This document shows positions 54,639-64,000 of a DNA stretch of 64,000 nucleotides, in pieces. Below the pieces are notes generated by a model. That model was not told the DNA's origin, ran no database searches, and saw only the letters and a program-made list of their open reading frames with translations. Numbering within the stretch: position 1 is the first letter of the stretch; every line of letters starts with the position of its first letter. The DNA lies in contig KZ111156.1 in NCBI GenBank assembly GCA_002077045.2, forward strand, positions 555,444 through 619,443, given 5' to 3'. Source of the stretch: Rachicladosporium sp. CCFEE 5018. Taxonomy: Eukaryota > Ascomycota > Dothideomycetes > Cladosporiales > Cladosporiaceae. A program made the position numbers and the translations under genes.

Positions 54639-55226
54639 CTCGTCAACGCCCGCCTGCGCATCCTCTTCGAGACCGCCGTCTCCTACCACGCCGGCGGACC
54701 GACCTACTACGACATCGGCGGCGACAATAACGGCTACGGGGAAGACAAGAACCCGACTTTCTCCCAGCGCTTGAATCACATCATTCAGCTCTTGCGCAGG
54801 AACAAGGACATCGCTATGGATGTCATCGAAGGCCGTGGTGTGACTGCGCTGGTGAAGAACCCGGACAAGTATGAGAGGCGCAAGAGGGATAACAAGAAGA
54901 GCAATGATACGAAGGCTTCCTTGCAGGAGAAGGGTAAGAGGCTCGAGGCGCTTGAGCAGCGGACGGCGTCGAGGAGCATGGTGCCAGGGCCAGTGGTGCA
55001 GAGTGTTGAGGGTGCTCCGGTTGGAAATCAGGTAAGCGCTCACAGCCACGAGGGCATGGACTTCTCGGAAGCTGTTTCTGACGATCTGAAGCAGTACTAT
55101 GAGGTGCAGCCGGAGTGGCAGGTGGGCGAGGTCGGGCTTGGTGCTGCTGAGCCGGAGGCGCGCCAGGCGCCGGATGGGTATCGTGCTGCTGGCCAAGCTG
55201 GTTGGCAGCCTGGCGATCCTTATTGA
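54639..55226 (+). CDS. 3' part of family gene Z (contig D)
   Basis: An open frame of 195 codons plus TGA, in the same frame as the Z copies before the gaps. It starts LVNARLRILFETAVSYH and repeats the C-domain. It then gives the true C-terminus (EGAPVGNQVSAHSHEGMD ... QPGDPY), which both upstream copies lack because they end at a gap. A GTAAGC in the NQVS codons could be a splice donor, but the frame stays open to a coding-like, Gly/Ala-rich end, so I read through it. Best joined to 40894-42565. Confidence 0.82.
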   Translation, partial: LVNARLRILFETAVSYHAGGPTYYDIGGDNNGYGEDKNPTFSQRLNHIIQLLRRNKDIAMDVIEGRGVTALVKNPDKYERRKRDNKKSNDTKASLQEKGKRLEALEQRTASRSMVPGPVVQSVEGAPVGNQVSAHSHEGMDFSEAVSDDLKQYYEVQPEWQVGEVGLGAAEPEARQAPDGYRAAGQAGWQPGDPY

Positions 55227-56547
55227 TTGAGGCTCAGTGCACTGCTGAGGGACGATCGACAGCGACATCTACCGGGTACTGGGAGTTTGCTTTTTCATCT
55301 TTGATGGAATCTGCCTTCTCTGATGGGACTTGCACTGGGCGTTCTGATTTCTGAGTGACGATGCGACTAGTTATGGGAATTAATGACGATGTGATGGGTT
55401 ATGGGAGCGACTGACGATGTTAATGTAATGGCTTGCGATAATGGTAATGGCTGACGATTACTGAGTGATGACGTACTTGCTACTGCATTGGAGGAACAAA
55501 TCATGATAGCACGGTCTCTTTGGAGAACAGGATTATGATAGCACGGGCTGCTCGGGGGAACATCATATGATAGCACGGCATCTTTGAAGGAACGGCTTAT
55601 GCTAGCACGCCTTGTGGGCGGACTTGCTCATGATAGCACAGGATGTTTAGGTATGCCCGGATTTCGGGCAGGTGAGTGACTTTCGAGCGATGGCGTTTGA
55701 ACGTTAGCGAAGATACCCAGATGGTCAGGAAAGGGATATGTAAGATCAATCTAGATAGTTTTGTACGATTAGATGGCGCCTCTTGTATCACCGCCTCATC
55801 AATGGTCTAGACTAGAGCACTATCATTGGTCTCAGTAGTACTCATCGCGGCGCTAGCATCATGACTGCTTCCGACCGAGCTGTATTGTCCGACTGTATAT
55901 GGCCTGTACATAGCGAGAGACGCCGTAGTGAATTGTTCCAGTGATGCGATGCCATCCATGTCATGGCTTACATGCTACCAGTCAAAGTTTCCTCGTCACC
56001 AGGTTGTCTGCTCCCTCCAATGATGTGCTACCTACGATGTAAGTGACGATCTAGTAGATTACGACGATCTAGTAATGGCATGAAACAAGCTAGATCCATC
56101 ATGGTACGCCAGCTCACGATATGGCGAGTGATCTCTAGAGCACTGATGGCTTGCTCCGTTGCGGATCAGGGTCGATCCTGATATAGCCGGCTGATGGAAG
56201 TTCACTCATTGGCTTAGCCACGTTGATATACGTGAGACTGTGGGCGGTGAGCTGCTCAAGGTCGAGAGTACACTCTCGTCAGCAAGCGGCTGATCATAGC
56301 AACCTCATGAGCCAACAGCCAGCGACGAGAAATATGAGAGGCTCGTAGCGGCGACTCCGAATATAGCGAGTGAAGAAGACCTTGAACACTTGCCACTGCA
56401 TCTGGATATTGTCATGGGGCGAGGGGACGTGATGTAGACTTTTCGATAAGTTGGCAATATGTACAAACTCGAATGCTACCCTTTCCTTATCCGCATCCAA
56501 CGCCACCGCTGTGAATGCAATTTGGCAAAAGCATATATTCCTCTCCT
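55227..56547. other. Gene-free interval with a minisatellite
   Basis: About 1.3 kb between gene Z (+) and MET5 (-), both ending here. The first 450 bases are full of short direct repeats (gacgatg, taatgg) and include the 32-base minisatellite listed separately. The rest shows no recognisable feature. Confidence 0.5.
55503..55651 (+). repeat. 32-base minisatellite, five units
   Basis: Units begin at 55503, 55535, 55567, 55599 and 55630 with the core atgatagcacgg (atgctagcacgc in the fourth) and variable remainders. The spacing is 32, 32, 32 and 31 bases. It lies 280 bases past the gene Z stop, so it may fall in its 3' UTR. Confidence 0.85.
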
Positions 56548-59500
56548 CTACTCATCTTCCTCAACTTCGGCAGTCTGTAAGGTCAAGTCAGTAAGCGGTC
56601 TATCAGCGGCCTTCAGCATCGGCTGTACTCACATCATCGTGGAAGTCCTTCCCCTCCCTCGTCTCCTTAATCATGCCAATCCTGATCGCGAAGTCGCCGA
56701 ACCTCTCTCCATCATTGCGCTCAAGTGCGTAACGCTTCACAAGCGGCTTCATGATCGCCAGGATCTCCTCTTCCTTGATGCTGCTTCGGTAGAGCTTATT
56801 CAGCCTCTGCCCGTGGTATCCACCGCCAAGATACATGTTGTAAGCGCCGTAAGCCTTGCCCACGAATGCCACCTCAGCGAGCCAAGGTCGTGCGCACCCG
56901 TTCGGACAGCCAGTCATGCGCATGACGATACTCTCCTGCCTTAAACCATGCTCCTCAATCACGCCCTCGAGCTTAGTGATGAGCTCAGGCAAGTAGCGCT
57001 CGGACTCAGCCATAGCAAGGCCACAGGTCGGGAAAGCCACGCAGGCGCTGCTGCTGAGTCGCAGAGCAGAGAAGTTGGTGTTGTCGAGCTTGTACTTCTT
57101 CATCAAGGCCTTCATCTCCCCGAGATCCGCGTCGGCGACGTTCGAGAGGATCAAATGCTGGTTGCCCGTCAGGCGGAATTCGCCCTTGTGCACCTTCGCA
57201 ATCTCCCTCAAGCCAGTCTTCATCGGGAAGTCAGCCGTATCTTCGATACGACCGTTCTCGATGAAGAGCGTGAAGTGCCACATGCCCCGCTCGTCCTGCT
57301 GCCAGCCGAACGTATCGATATTGGACTCGAAGTGGAATGGCTTCGGTGCCTCGAACTTCTTGCCCCACAGATCCTCGACTTTGCCTTGGAAGACGTCCGC
57401 ACCCATGTCGTCCATGGTGTACTTCAACCTGGCGTGCTTCCTGTTAGAGCGATCACCGTGATCTCTCTGCACGAGCATGACTTTCTCGCATGCAATATGG
57501 ACTTCCTCCTTCGAGACGTAGCCCAGCATGCTGCCTGCACGAGGGTAGGTCTTCTTCATATTGTGGGTGACACCCATACCGCCGCCGGCGAGCATGTTGA
57601 AGCCAACAAGTCTGCCGTCTTCGCCCTTGATGGCGATGAGACCAACGTCGTGGGCGTACACGTCGGTGTCGTTATGCGGTGGAATTGCGATTGTGATCTT
57701 GAACTTTCGGGGAAGGTAAGTAGGGCCGTACATCGGCTCAAAGTCTTGCACTGCGTCACCGGCAATCTGAGACTTCTTGCCTGTCTCGTCGTCCTGCAGC
57801 CAAATCTCGTGGTAGGCTGTTGTGGAGGGAAGAAGGTGGTCGGAGATCTTCTTCGCGCATGCGTGTGTGTCTGCGTGAAGCTCGCTGAGCTCTGGGAGAG
57901 ATGAGCACATGACGTTGCGGTTCACATCTCCGCACGCGGCGATGGTGGTCATGAGTCCAGCGTTAATGGCTTGCATTGCTGGCTTCAGTTTGCCCTTGAC
58001 GATACCGTGGAATTGGAAGGTCTGTCGTGTTGTGAGCTTCATGGTCTCGTTGCCGAGATTTGTAGCAATTGCGTCCATCTGCTGCCATTGCTGCGCTGAT
58101 GCAACACCGCCGGGGAGTCGGCATCGGATCATGAAAGAGTACGCTGGCTCAAGACCTTGTGCCTTACGCTCGTCACGCAGATCGCGGTCGTCCTGCATGT
58201 ATGTGCCGTGGAACTTCGTGAGCTGCTGATCTGCTGCGCTGATGGCGCCAGTCGATGGGTCTTGCAGACCTTCCGCAATAGTGCCACGCAAGAAGTTTGA
58301 CTCTCGCTTGATGTCCTCATTGGTAATTGGTGGTGGCTCGTCAGGCAGACCCTCGACGTTACCAACGCCAAGTGCATCCCAGAGCTTCGGCTCCCAGTCG
58401 ATATATCCAGTCTGGTAGCCATCAGGGTCCTGATCATCACCAAGACCGATGTCAACCAGCTTCTGTCCGCCGAGTGTGCTCAGCCTAGCAAAGAGATCCT
58501 TGCCGGGCTTGTTGTAGTAGTGCTTGTCCTCTTTCCTCGGCCAGTAATGCGAATCACCAAGTGCGAACACGGTGAATCTTATGTTCGCAAGATCCATGTC
58601 GACAGTCGTCTTGACAGCCTCCCAGAAGTTGCGACCGTTCTGCGGGAACTCACCCTGTCCGGCTGTCGCCGAAATGAAGACGACATTCTCCTCATTGATG
58701 AGATCCTCGAGTGGGTACTCATCCATCGCCATGTACAAGCTCTTCAGGCCACGCGCCTTGCCTCGAGATGCGAGACGCTTGGCCAGCGATTCTGCGTTGC
58801 CATTGTCCGAAGCAAACAGGACTGTCATGGGCGCACCCTGCAGGCCCTCGAGCAGGGACTCGTACGCGTCCTTCGCCTTTCGCTTCTGCACTGTCCGCAC
58901 CTCACTGCCGTAGCTCTCCGACAGGCTGGCGTGGAACTCGGGGTGCCGTCGCATGAGCTGTGTCATGTGATTGTCCCGACGCAGGAAGTCCTGCAGCTCC
59001 TGCTTGATGCGCTCAGAGTCAAGCTGGAAAGACTCCTCACCGTTCTCCTCAGCTTTGGGGTTCCAGCGGTACAGAGGCCAGTAACCGACATCGACAGCCT
59101 TCTTCGTCTCTTGCAAGACTGTGAGGGGTGTGTCGCTCTCGCGGTTGTACGGCAGGTATGCAAGGACGATGGATGGGCCGCTGAAGGCTTCCGCCTCCAT
59201 CATGGCCTGCAACACTTGCGTGTAGCTGCTGTATACGGCCACTGAAGCCACGTATGTGTTACCATAGTTCATGGCGTACAACCCGATATCCTTCTTTCTC
59301 CGTGCAGCATCCTGAGCGGCACGCTCGCTGTACGGTGTCGAGTCGATGATGAGCATGTTGACATTCTCGCCAGATGCGATCACGTTGTGCACGCCCGAGT
59401 TGCCAAGATCGTAGCTCCAGGCGTCACTGCCAATGAGCCACTGCGACTCCGAGAAGAACAAGCCTTTGCTCTGAAGCAGCTTGTATGCTGCAGGAGAGCC

Positions 59501-61254
59501 ATCGGTGCCTAGTCGTGCAATGATTTCAGGTGCAAGTGTGTTAGCCTCGTCGGTCTTGTCTGCTGCGAGTGCCCACTGGCTGAGCCACTTCAGCGGTGCA
59601 TCAGTAGTGAACGGTCGAGACTTTGTAGCTTCTTGGATCTCCGTAACAAAGCGCTTGCGATGCTCCTTCCTGGCTAGCAGTGCACCAAAGCCGTACTCGG
59701 GATTCGACTGGAACGAGCTGCTAGATCCGGCAGTCTTACTTGTAAGCGAGTTCGCAACATGCAGTCTCTGCCCAAACAGTTGATCCAGAATTCGCATGTA
59801 AGCGTTCTCGAGGTCCGGCTGCTTTGGCTCAAGCTCCTTCTGCGAGCCACTAAGCGATCCACTCGGTCCAGTGTGCAAACCTATCTCAAGGTTCTGTATG
59901 GGTGCCTTCGATCGCAGGTTCTGGAAGATGCCAGAGAGCGCCTGTGTAATTGTCGTCACTTCAAGATAGCCGAGTTGATACCCCACGATCAGTGGGCTCG
60001 GCCCATCTTGAGATCCTCGTAGGGATTGGAGCAAGTCCAGTAGTATTGGGCCCCACTTCGTAGTTCTTCTCCGCACTTGCTCGAGCACTGCAATTCGCTT
60101 GATCGAGGAAGGTACTACCTCCGATAGACGCTGACATAGCCATGGTCGGTAGAGCACGGGAGTGATCAGACCAACGCGCGAGAAGAAATCCTGTGGTGTT
60201 GCGGCATCAAATTCGGCGCTGAACAGTCCCGGGTCTGACCCGAACAAGAAGAGCGCTGCCTCGGCGTTGGGTGGTCCAGTGTAGTGGAAGGCGCTGTAGC
60301 TGCGCCCGGTGACGCTTTTGATCTCAGCCCAGATCGCTGCGCACGTAGCATCGACATCATCTGAGCCAACAGCTTTAGGCTGCGAGTCCACTGTCGTCGC
60401 TGACTCAGCTTCCGACTGTGCTGAGCTCGAGTCCTTGCGACCTGATGTCGAAGATGATGCCGTCGAAGGGTCACGAGTGCTGCCGTTTGCCACCGGAAGC
60501 AGACCATTGGCTGTCGCTCGTGGCGCAGCTTCAGTTTGACGTGGCACTGCCCGCCTTACGGGTGCACGCTCCTCACTGACATACAGCGTCTTCTCCTCGC
60601 TTCTCGACTCCTGATGTGCTTTCGCCAAGTCCAAGTTCAGCACCTGCGAGCAAAGTTTGTGGCTCTCATGCGGTATTGGCTGGTCTGCATTACTGTTTGC
60701 CGCATCGAAGAAGTGTATCACACCTCGCCCAGTCTCAATTGCCAATGCATGTGCAGTCAATGCTAAGTCCTGTGCCTCTTGCAGCGAGTTGCTCTGCAGG
60801 AACGTGAAACCGGTGTTCCGTATGCTCGTGATGTCGCCATAGTCTGGGAAGCCAGTCGGGTGCAATGAGACGTGCAACACCACGGGATACTGTGCCAATT
60901 TGTACAAATGAGGTATGCTCTTCACGAGTATGGCACTGGATGTGGTGACACTCGTAAGCTTGCCATTTCGGGCAGGCTGGTATGCTGAGAGGAGAGGGTC
61001 GGCATTGTGGCGGATTGGCAGGATCTCGGGAAGTGTCTCGCAGACGATCGAGTTGGCCTTGTTGGTGGCGTAGGAGGTGAGGAAGGTGGAGAACTCGGAC
61101 TCGGTGGCGAGAGATGGCTGGACTGAGATGATCACGTCTGAGGAGAGGTATGCTATGCGGGCGACTGGGAAGAAGGGTCAGTCGTCTCGCGCACCACATG
61201 GGAATTCTGTACAGTCGACTCACCAGCCTCGCCAGCAGTTATAATGGATGCCAT
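56548..61254 (-). CDS. MET5: Sulfite reductase (NADPH) hemoprotein beta subunit Met5
   Basis: Catalyses six-electron reduction of sulfite to sulfide in sulfate assimilation. Three exons, 61254-61224, 61164-56633 and 56574-56548, give 1529 residues. The 31-base first exon (MASIITAGEA) and the 27-base last exon (TAEVEEDE plus stop) are easily missed. The order is an N-terminal pyruvate/ferredoxin-oxidoreductase-like region, a flavodoxin-like domain from about residue 785 (TVLFASDNGNAESLAKRL, ISATAGQGEFPQNGRNF), then the two nitrite/sulfite reductase repeats. The siroheme/4Fe-4S cysteines are present in ACVAFPTCGLAMAESER (~1383) and MTGCPNGCARPW (~1425). No lesion occurs in 4.5 kb of coding sequence, useful as a sequence-quality control. 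Confidence 0.95.
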
Positions 61255-62023
61255 GGTGGCTATGTATGCGTGTATGGGACTTGACAACCCAAGATGAGTT
61301 CTGTCAATGCTACAGTGAAATATTGTAAGTCCTCAAAGTCGATCAACAAAAGTGCATCGTCTCGCCCGCGCCAGTCCCCGCCGAAGTCGCGCTATACCCT
61401 CGCCTTGATTGGTCAGATGCAGATCTGGGCCTTGCGTGCTTCGGCTCTTTCGATCGCGGAGGCAAAAATCCTTCCTCTGCAGCTGTCATTGATTCAAAGC
61501 CTCAGCTTGCTGTATTCGGTCTAGCGGGATCTGGTCGGAAAAGAGGCAAAGAGACCTTGGACCCTTGAACATCAAACTCGAATCCGTTCTGAGAGTGGTC
61601 AGAATACTTGCGGGCGCTTCTCGATTAGCTGGCAATTGAGCCAGCTGATCTGGGCTACTAGAGGCACTGGGCCGGCGCCGGGCTCGGCAGCAGCGTCGCC
61701 GTATATCGAAGATCAGTTTCCTTCCATACGAGCTTGGGAAGCAAGGTCAAGTCCGGGAAAGGGACCACGAGAAGTAAGTGCAATGCGTACAATCTAAGCT
61801 AATCCCAAACTCCATGGTTGTTACCGTCATCCAGTCCAGGATTCACCAAAGTAGCTGAAGCTCGCCGACAGCTTGCAAAAAGGCAACACTAATGCAAGAA
61901 AGACGTTGGTCGACCTCGCAGTATGGCGTTGCAAGGGCTGCAGCCGCTCAACTTCCATCACCATTTCTCAGTCATCACCATCATCGACCCTCCTTACCCC
62001 GAGATCGAAGCCATTCGCCCATT
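61255..62023. promoter_or_regulatory. MET5 upstream region
   Basis: About 770 bases between MET5 and the stop of the next minus-strand gene. A sulfur-regulator site would be expected, but I cannot identify one with confidence. Confidence 0.4.
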
Positions 62024-63445
62024 TTAAGAAGTAGCATCGTTGGCACCACTCATGGTGCTCTTCTTCTTCTTGGTCGTCTGCTTCTTCTTAGTCGCAGCCT
62101 GGAGCGTGGTACCCTTCGTGTTGTTGTTCTTGAAGTTGTCGAACTCCATGTGGAGGTACAGATCGGGATTGCGAACGAGCTCCTCGAGCAGTTTCGGATT
62201 TCCAGACAAGACATCGCGAGCGACGAACTTATTGACGCGGATCGCACGCTTGATCTTTGCCCAGCGAACAGAGGCAGTCGGCTTGTAGTCTCCGACAATG
62301 TTGCGGCGGTTGCGCTTCTTGCGCACGCCGTTCTCGCCGATGCGAACACCAACGCCATGGCCGCGGTGGAGCTTGACGACCGATGACAGCGCGAGGGTCG
62401 CACGCGCCGCGGCATGCTGGCGCTGAGTGGTAGTGACGAGCATCTTGCTGATACGATCCAGCTCTTTCTGTTGGCTGTTTTCGTAGGTCGACTTGTCGAT
62501 GACGATATTGCGGAGTGCTTTGGTCGGCAGCTTGTCTGTTGGGTCGAGGTGTTTGAATAAGCGGTATGCGTCTTTGGCTTCGGCCTTGATGACCTCCGGG
62601 GTGATGATGGCGTGATCGTCGTCGTATGCGTCGGATCCAAGCCAGACAACATCGCCGTCGTTGTCGGCGAGACATGCCTTGGCGTCCTCTTCGTCACTGA
62701 AGAACTTAATCTCGTCATCGCTCTCGCTCTCGCTCTCATCGCCGACGCTCTCGATCTCAGTAGCATCACCACTCTTAAGCTTACCACCGTCACCTTCGCC
62801 ATCGTCGGCCTCAGCAAACCCAAGCTCGCTGCCGATATCTTCTTCGCCGACCAGCTGAATTGCGTCTGCTTCGATTATGGGGTAGTTCTCAGGACGGAGT
62901 CGAACAAGGCGCAGGTACCACGAGTCACGTCCAGCTGATCGTCTCCGAACGCCTGAAGCTCATCACCGCAGTCTTGACAGATGAGAGGCGATGGCGCATT
63001 GTCGTCGGCGAAGATAGAAGGGTCAAGAAGAGCGGGATCGATGGTCATGCTGTTATCGAAGCCGGAGTGCGCGCCGTAGCGTTTCGGATTGTTGTTCAAC
63101 ATAGCGGTCGGCATAGCAGCTGCGTTGGCGTTCATGCTCTGATGCTCTGATGGAAAGTCGAACGACAACGCGTTTGTGTATGGATCGACAAGAGCTGTGA
63201 AGCTGTTAGCGACAATCTTTAGGCTTCTTCATACCGCAACTTACTCTGCTGTTGCGACTGGTCGAAGTTTTGGACCCTGTACAAGGTTTGGTGAGGTGCG
63301 TTGTTGTTCATGGTGTTGTCGTTGGTAGTGGAGATCTGCTGCGATGGATCTGGAACTTGTCAGCGGAGCCAAAACGAGCACAGCGCACGAGCTTACAACG
63401 ATGGCGGCCGTCAGCGCGGTCGAGGTTGAACGACTTGTCTGCCAT
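62024..63445 (-). CDS. Family gene at 62 kb: acidic protein with the shared helical domain
   Basis: Four exons (63445-63397, 63349-63245, 63194-62919, 62865-62024) give 423 residues. Introns 1 and 2 have GTAAGC/GTAAGT donors. Intron 3 (53 bases, GTACCT ... AAGCAG) is weaker but restores the frame from DDQLDVTR to DAIQLVGEED. The N-half contains MTIDPALLDPSIF, a CQDC pair (PLICQDCGDELQ) and a long acidic run (ESESDDEIKFFSDEED). The C-domain aligns with gene Z: ARATLALSSVVKLHRGHG, SVRWAKIKRAIRVNKF, VARDVLSG and LVRNPDLYLHM. The tail is Lys/Thr-rich. It appears intact. Function unknown; composition suggests a nuclear protein. Confidence 0.75.
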
Positions 63446-64000
63446 ATTGGCGGATTGTCGAAAGCTGGCGAGGGGCAGGAATCTGGCGGACGCAGCTGAC
63501 GTTATATGGCCTAACCCGGGCGACTCACAATAGTAAGAAGCTCTATTGTCGACAATTTGGGTGGCTGGTAAACGTGGAGGTCGACAATGTGTGTCGATGT
63601 TATTGTCGAAACGTCGGAGACTGGCATTCGCCGACCGACATGTTGACGAGAAAGGCACGACCGAGACTCGCGTTTGACACTCGGGTCATGTGCTCTGTCG
63701 AAGTCGTGCACCGCAGACCGACGGACAAAGACGTTCGAGGGTGGTCGTGCCGAGATGCTCAGTGATTTGAGAATTGTTTCGAAAACAACGCGCTAACGAT
63801 ACAGGCCACCTCTAGGCCTCAGCTGGCAATGTCCCTCGAGGAAACAAGCTCCAACAGCAGCACGGCAGATATCATAGAACGCTCATCAGTCTGAAACTTC
63901 CAGCCACGACATCAACAGAGGTATCAGTCGACCGGCCAACGGCAGAACGACAGTCGTAGATCTACTGCTCAGCTGTGCCCCTCTTGATCCGGCCACCCTT
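63446..64000. promoter_or_regulatory. Upstream region of the 62-kb gene, window end
   Basis: 555 bases with no supported coding frame. Confidence 0.4.

Noticed and set aside
55503..55651. CRISPR-like pattern of repeats with variable remainders
   Set aside because: Repeat core is only about 12 bases, remainders are related to each other, there are no cas genes, and the host is a fungus. It is a degenerate minisatellite.
62919..62930. Frameshift in the 62-kb gene
   Set aside because: A 53-base intron with GT-AG ends restores the frame, so no lesion is needed.

Overview
The window is nuclear DNA of a filamentous ascomycete (Pezizomycotina). The evidence is short spliceosomal introns of about 45-75 bases with GTRNGN donors, CTNAC-type branch sites and YAG acceptors, a HET-domain gene, an nrc-2 kinase, an EF-hand external NADH dehydrogenase and a fungal MET5 sulfite reductase. 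A Dothideomycete (Capnodiales/Mycosphaerellales type) is my best guess, but the sequence alone does not prove it.

Bases 1-26.7 kb are gene-dense, conserved and intact: RPB8, a Nudix/DUF4743 hydrolase, a secreted Thr-rich protein, a mitochondrial NADH dehydrogenase, a GPI-anchor-like Cys-rich protein, SEC1, SUV3, DIM1, LEA1, a small fungal protein, a HET protein, an aldehyde dehydrogenase, mitoribosomal uS5m, a short ATP25 and a metallo-beta-lactamase-fold protein. Three head-to-head pairs (SEC1/SUV3, DIM1/LEA1, uS5m/ATP25) share short promoters. The far right holds MET5 (56.5-61.3 kb).

Bases 27-55 kb are accessory and structurally odd. Three 100-N gaps separate four contigs: A (1-30829), B (30930-42565), C (42666-54538) and D (54639-64000). 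B and C are collinear copies of the same ~11.6 kb (family gene L, nrc-2 kinase, MDR oxidoreductase, family gene Z), diverged by about 1% to more than 15% depending on position. The last 325 bases of A equal the first 325 of B, and the first 370 of D equal the last 370 of B, while C differs at several sites in both overlaps. The path A-B-D is therefore continuous, and C looks like a second haplotype or homeologous version placed in series. The apparent tandem duplication is probably a scaffolding artefact over a heterozygous or hybrid locus.

The main biological find is an apparently undescribed protein family. Four loci in this window (A/B at 28.1-30.4 kb, L at 31.9-33.0 kb, Z at 40.9-42.6/55.2 kb, and 62.0-63.4 kb) have acidic, low-complexity N-termini and share a C-terminal alpha-helical domain that can be aligned by eye. 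Several copies are damaged: an in-frame TGA inside the domain and a frameshift in A/B, two stops in L of contig B, and a different C-terminal frame in L of contig C. Neighbouring housekeeping genes show no lesions, which argues for genuine decay of this family rather than poor sequence. A locus at 27-27.9 kb also looks broken.
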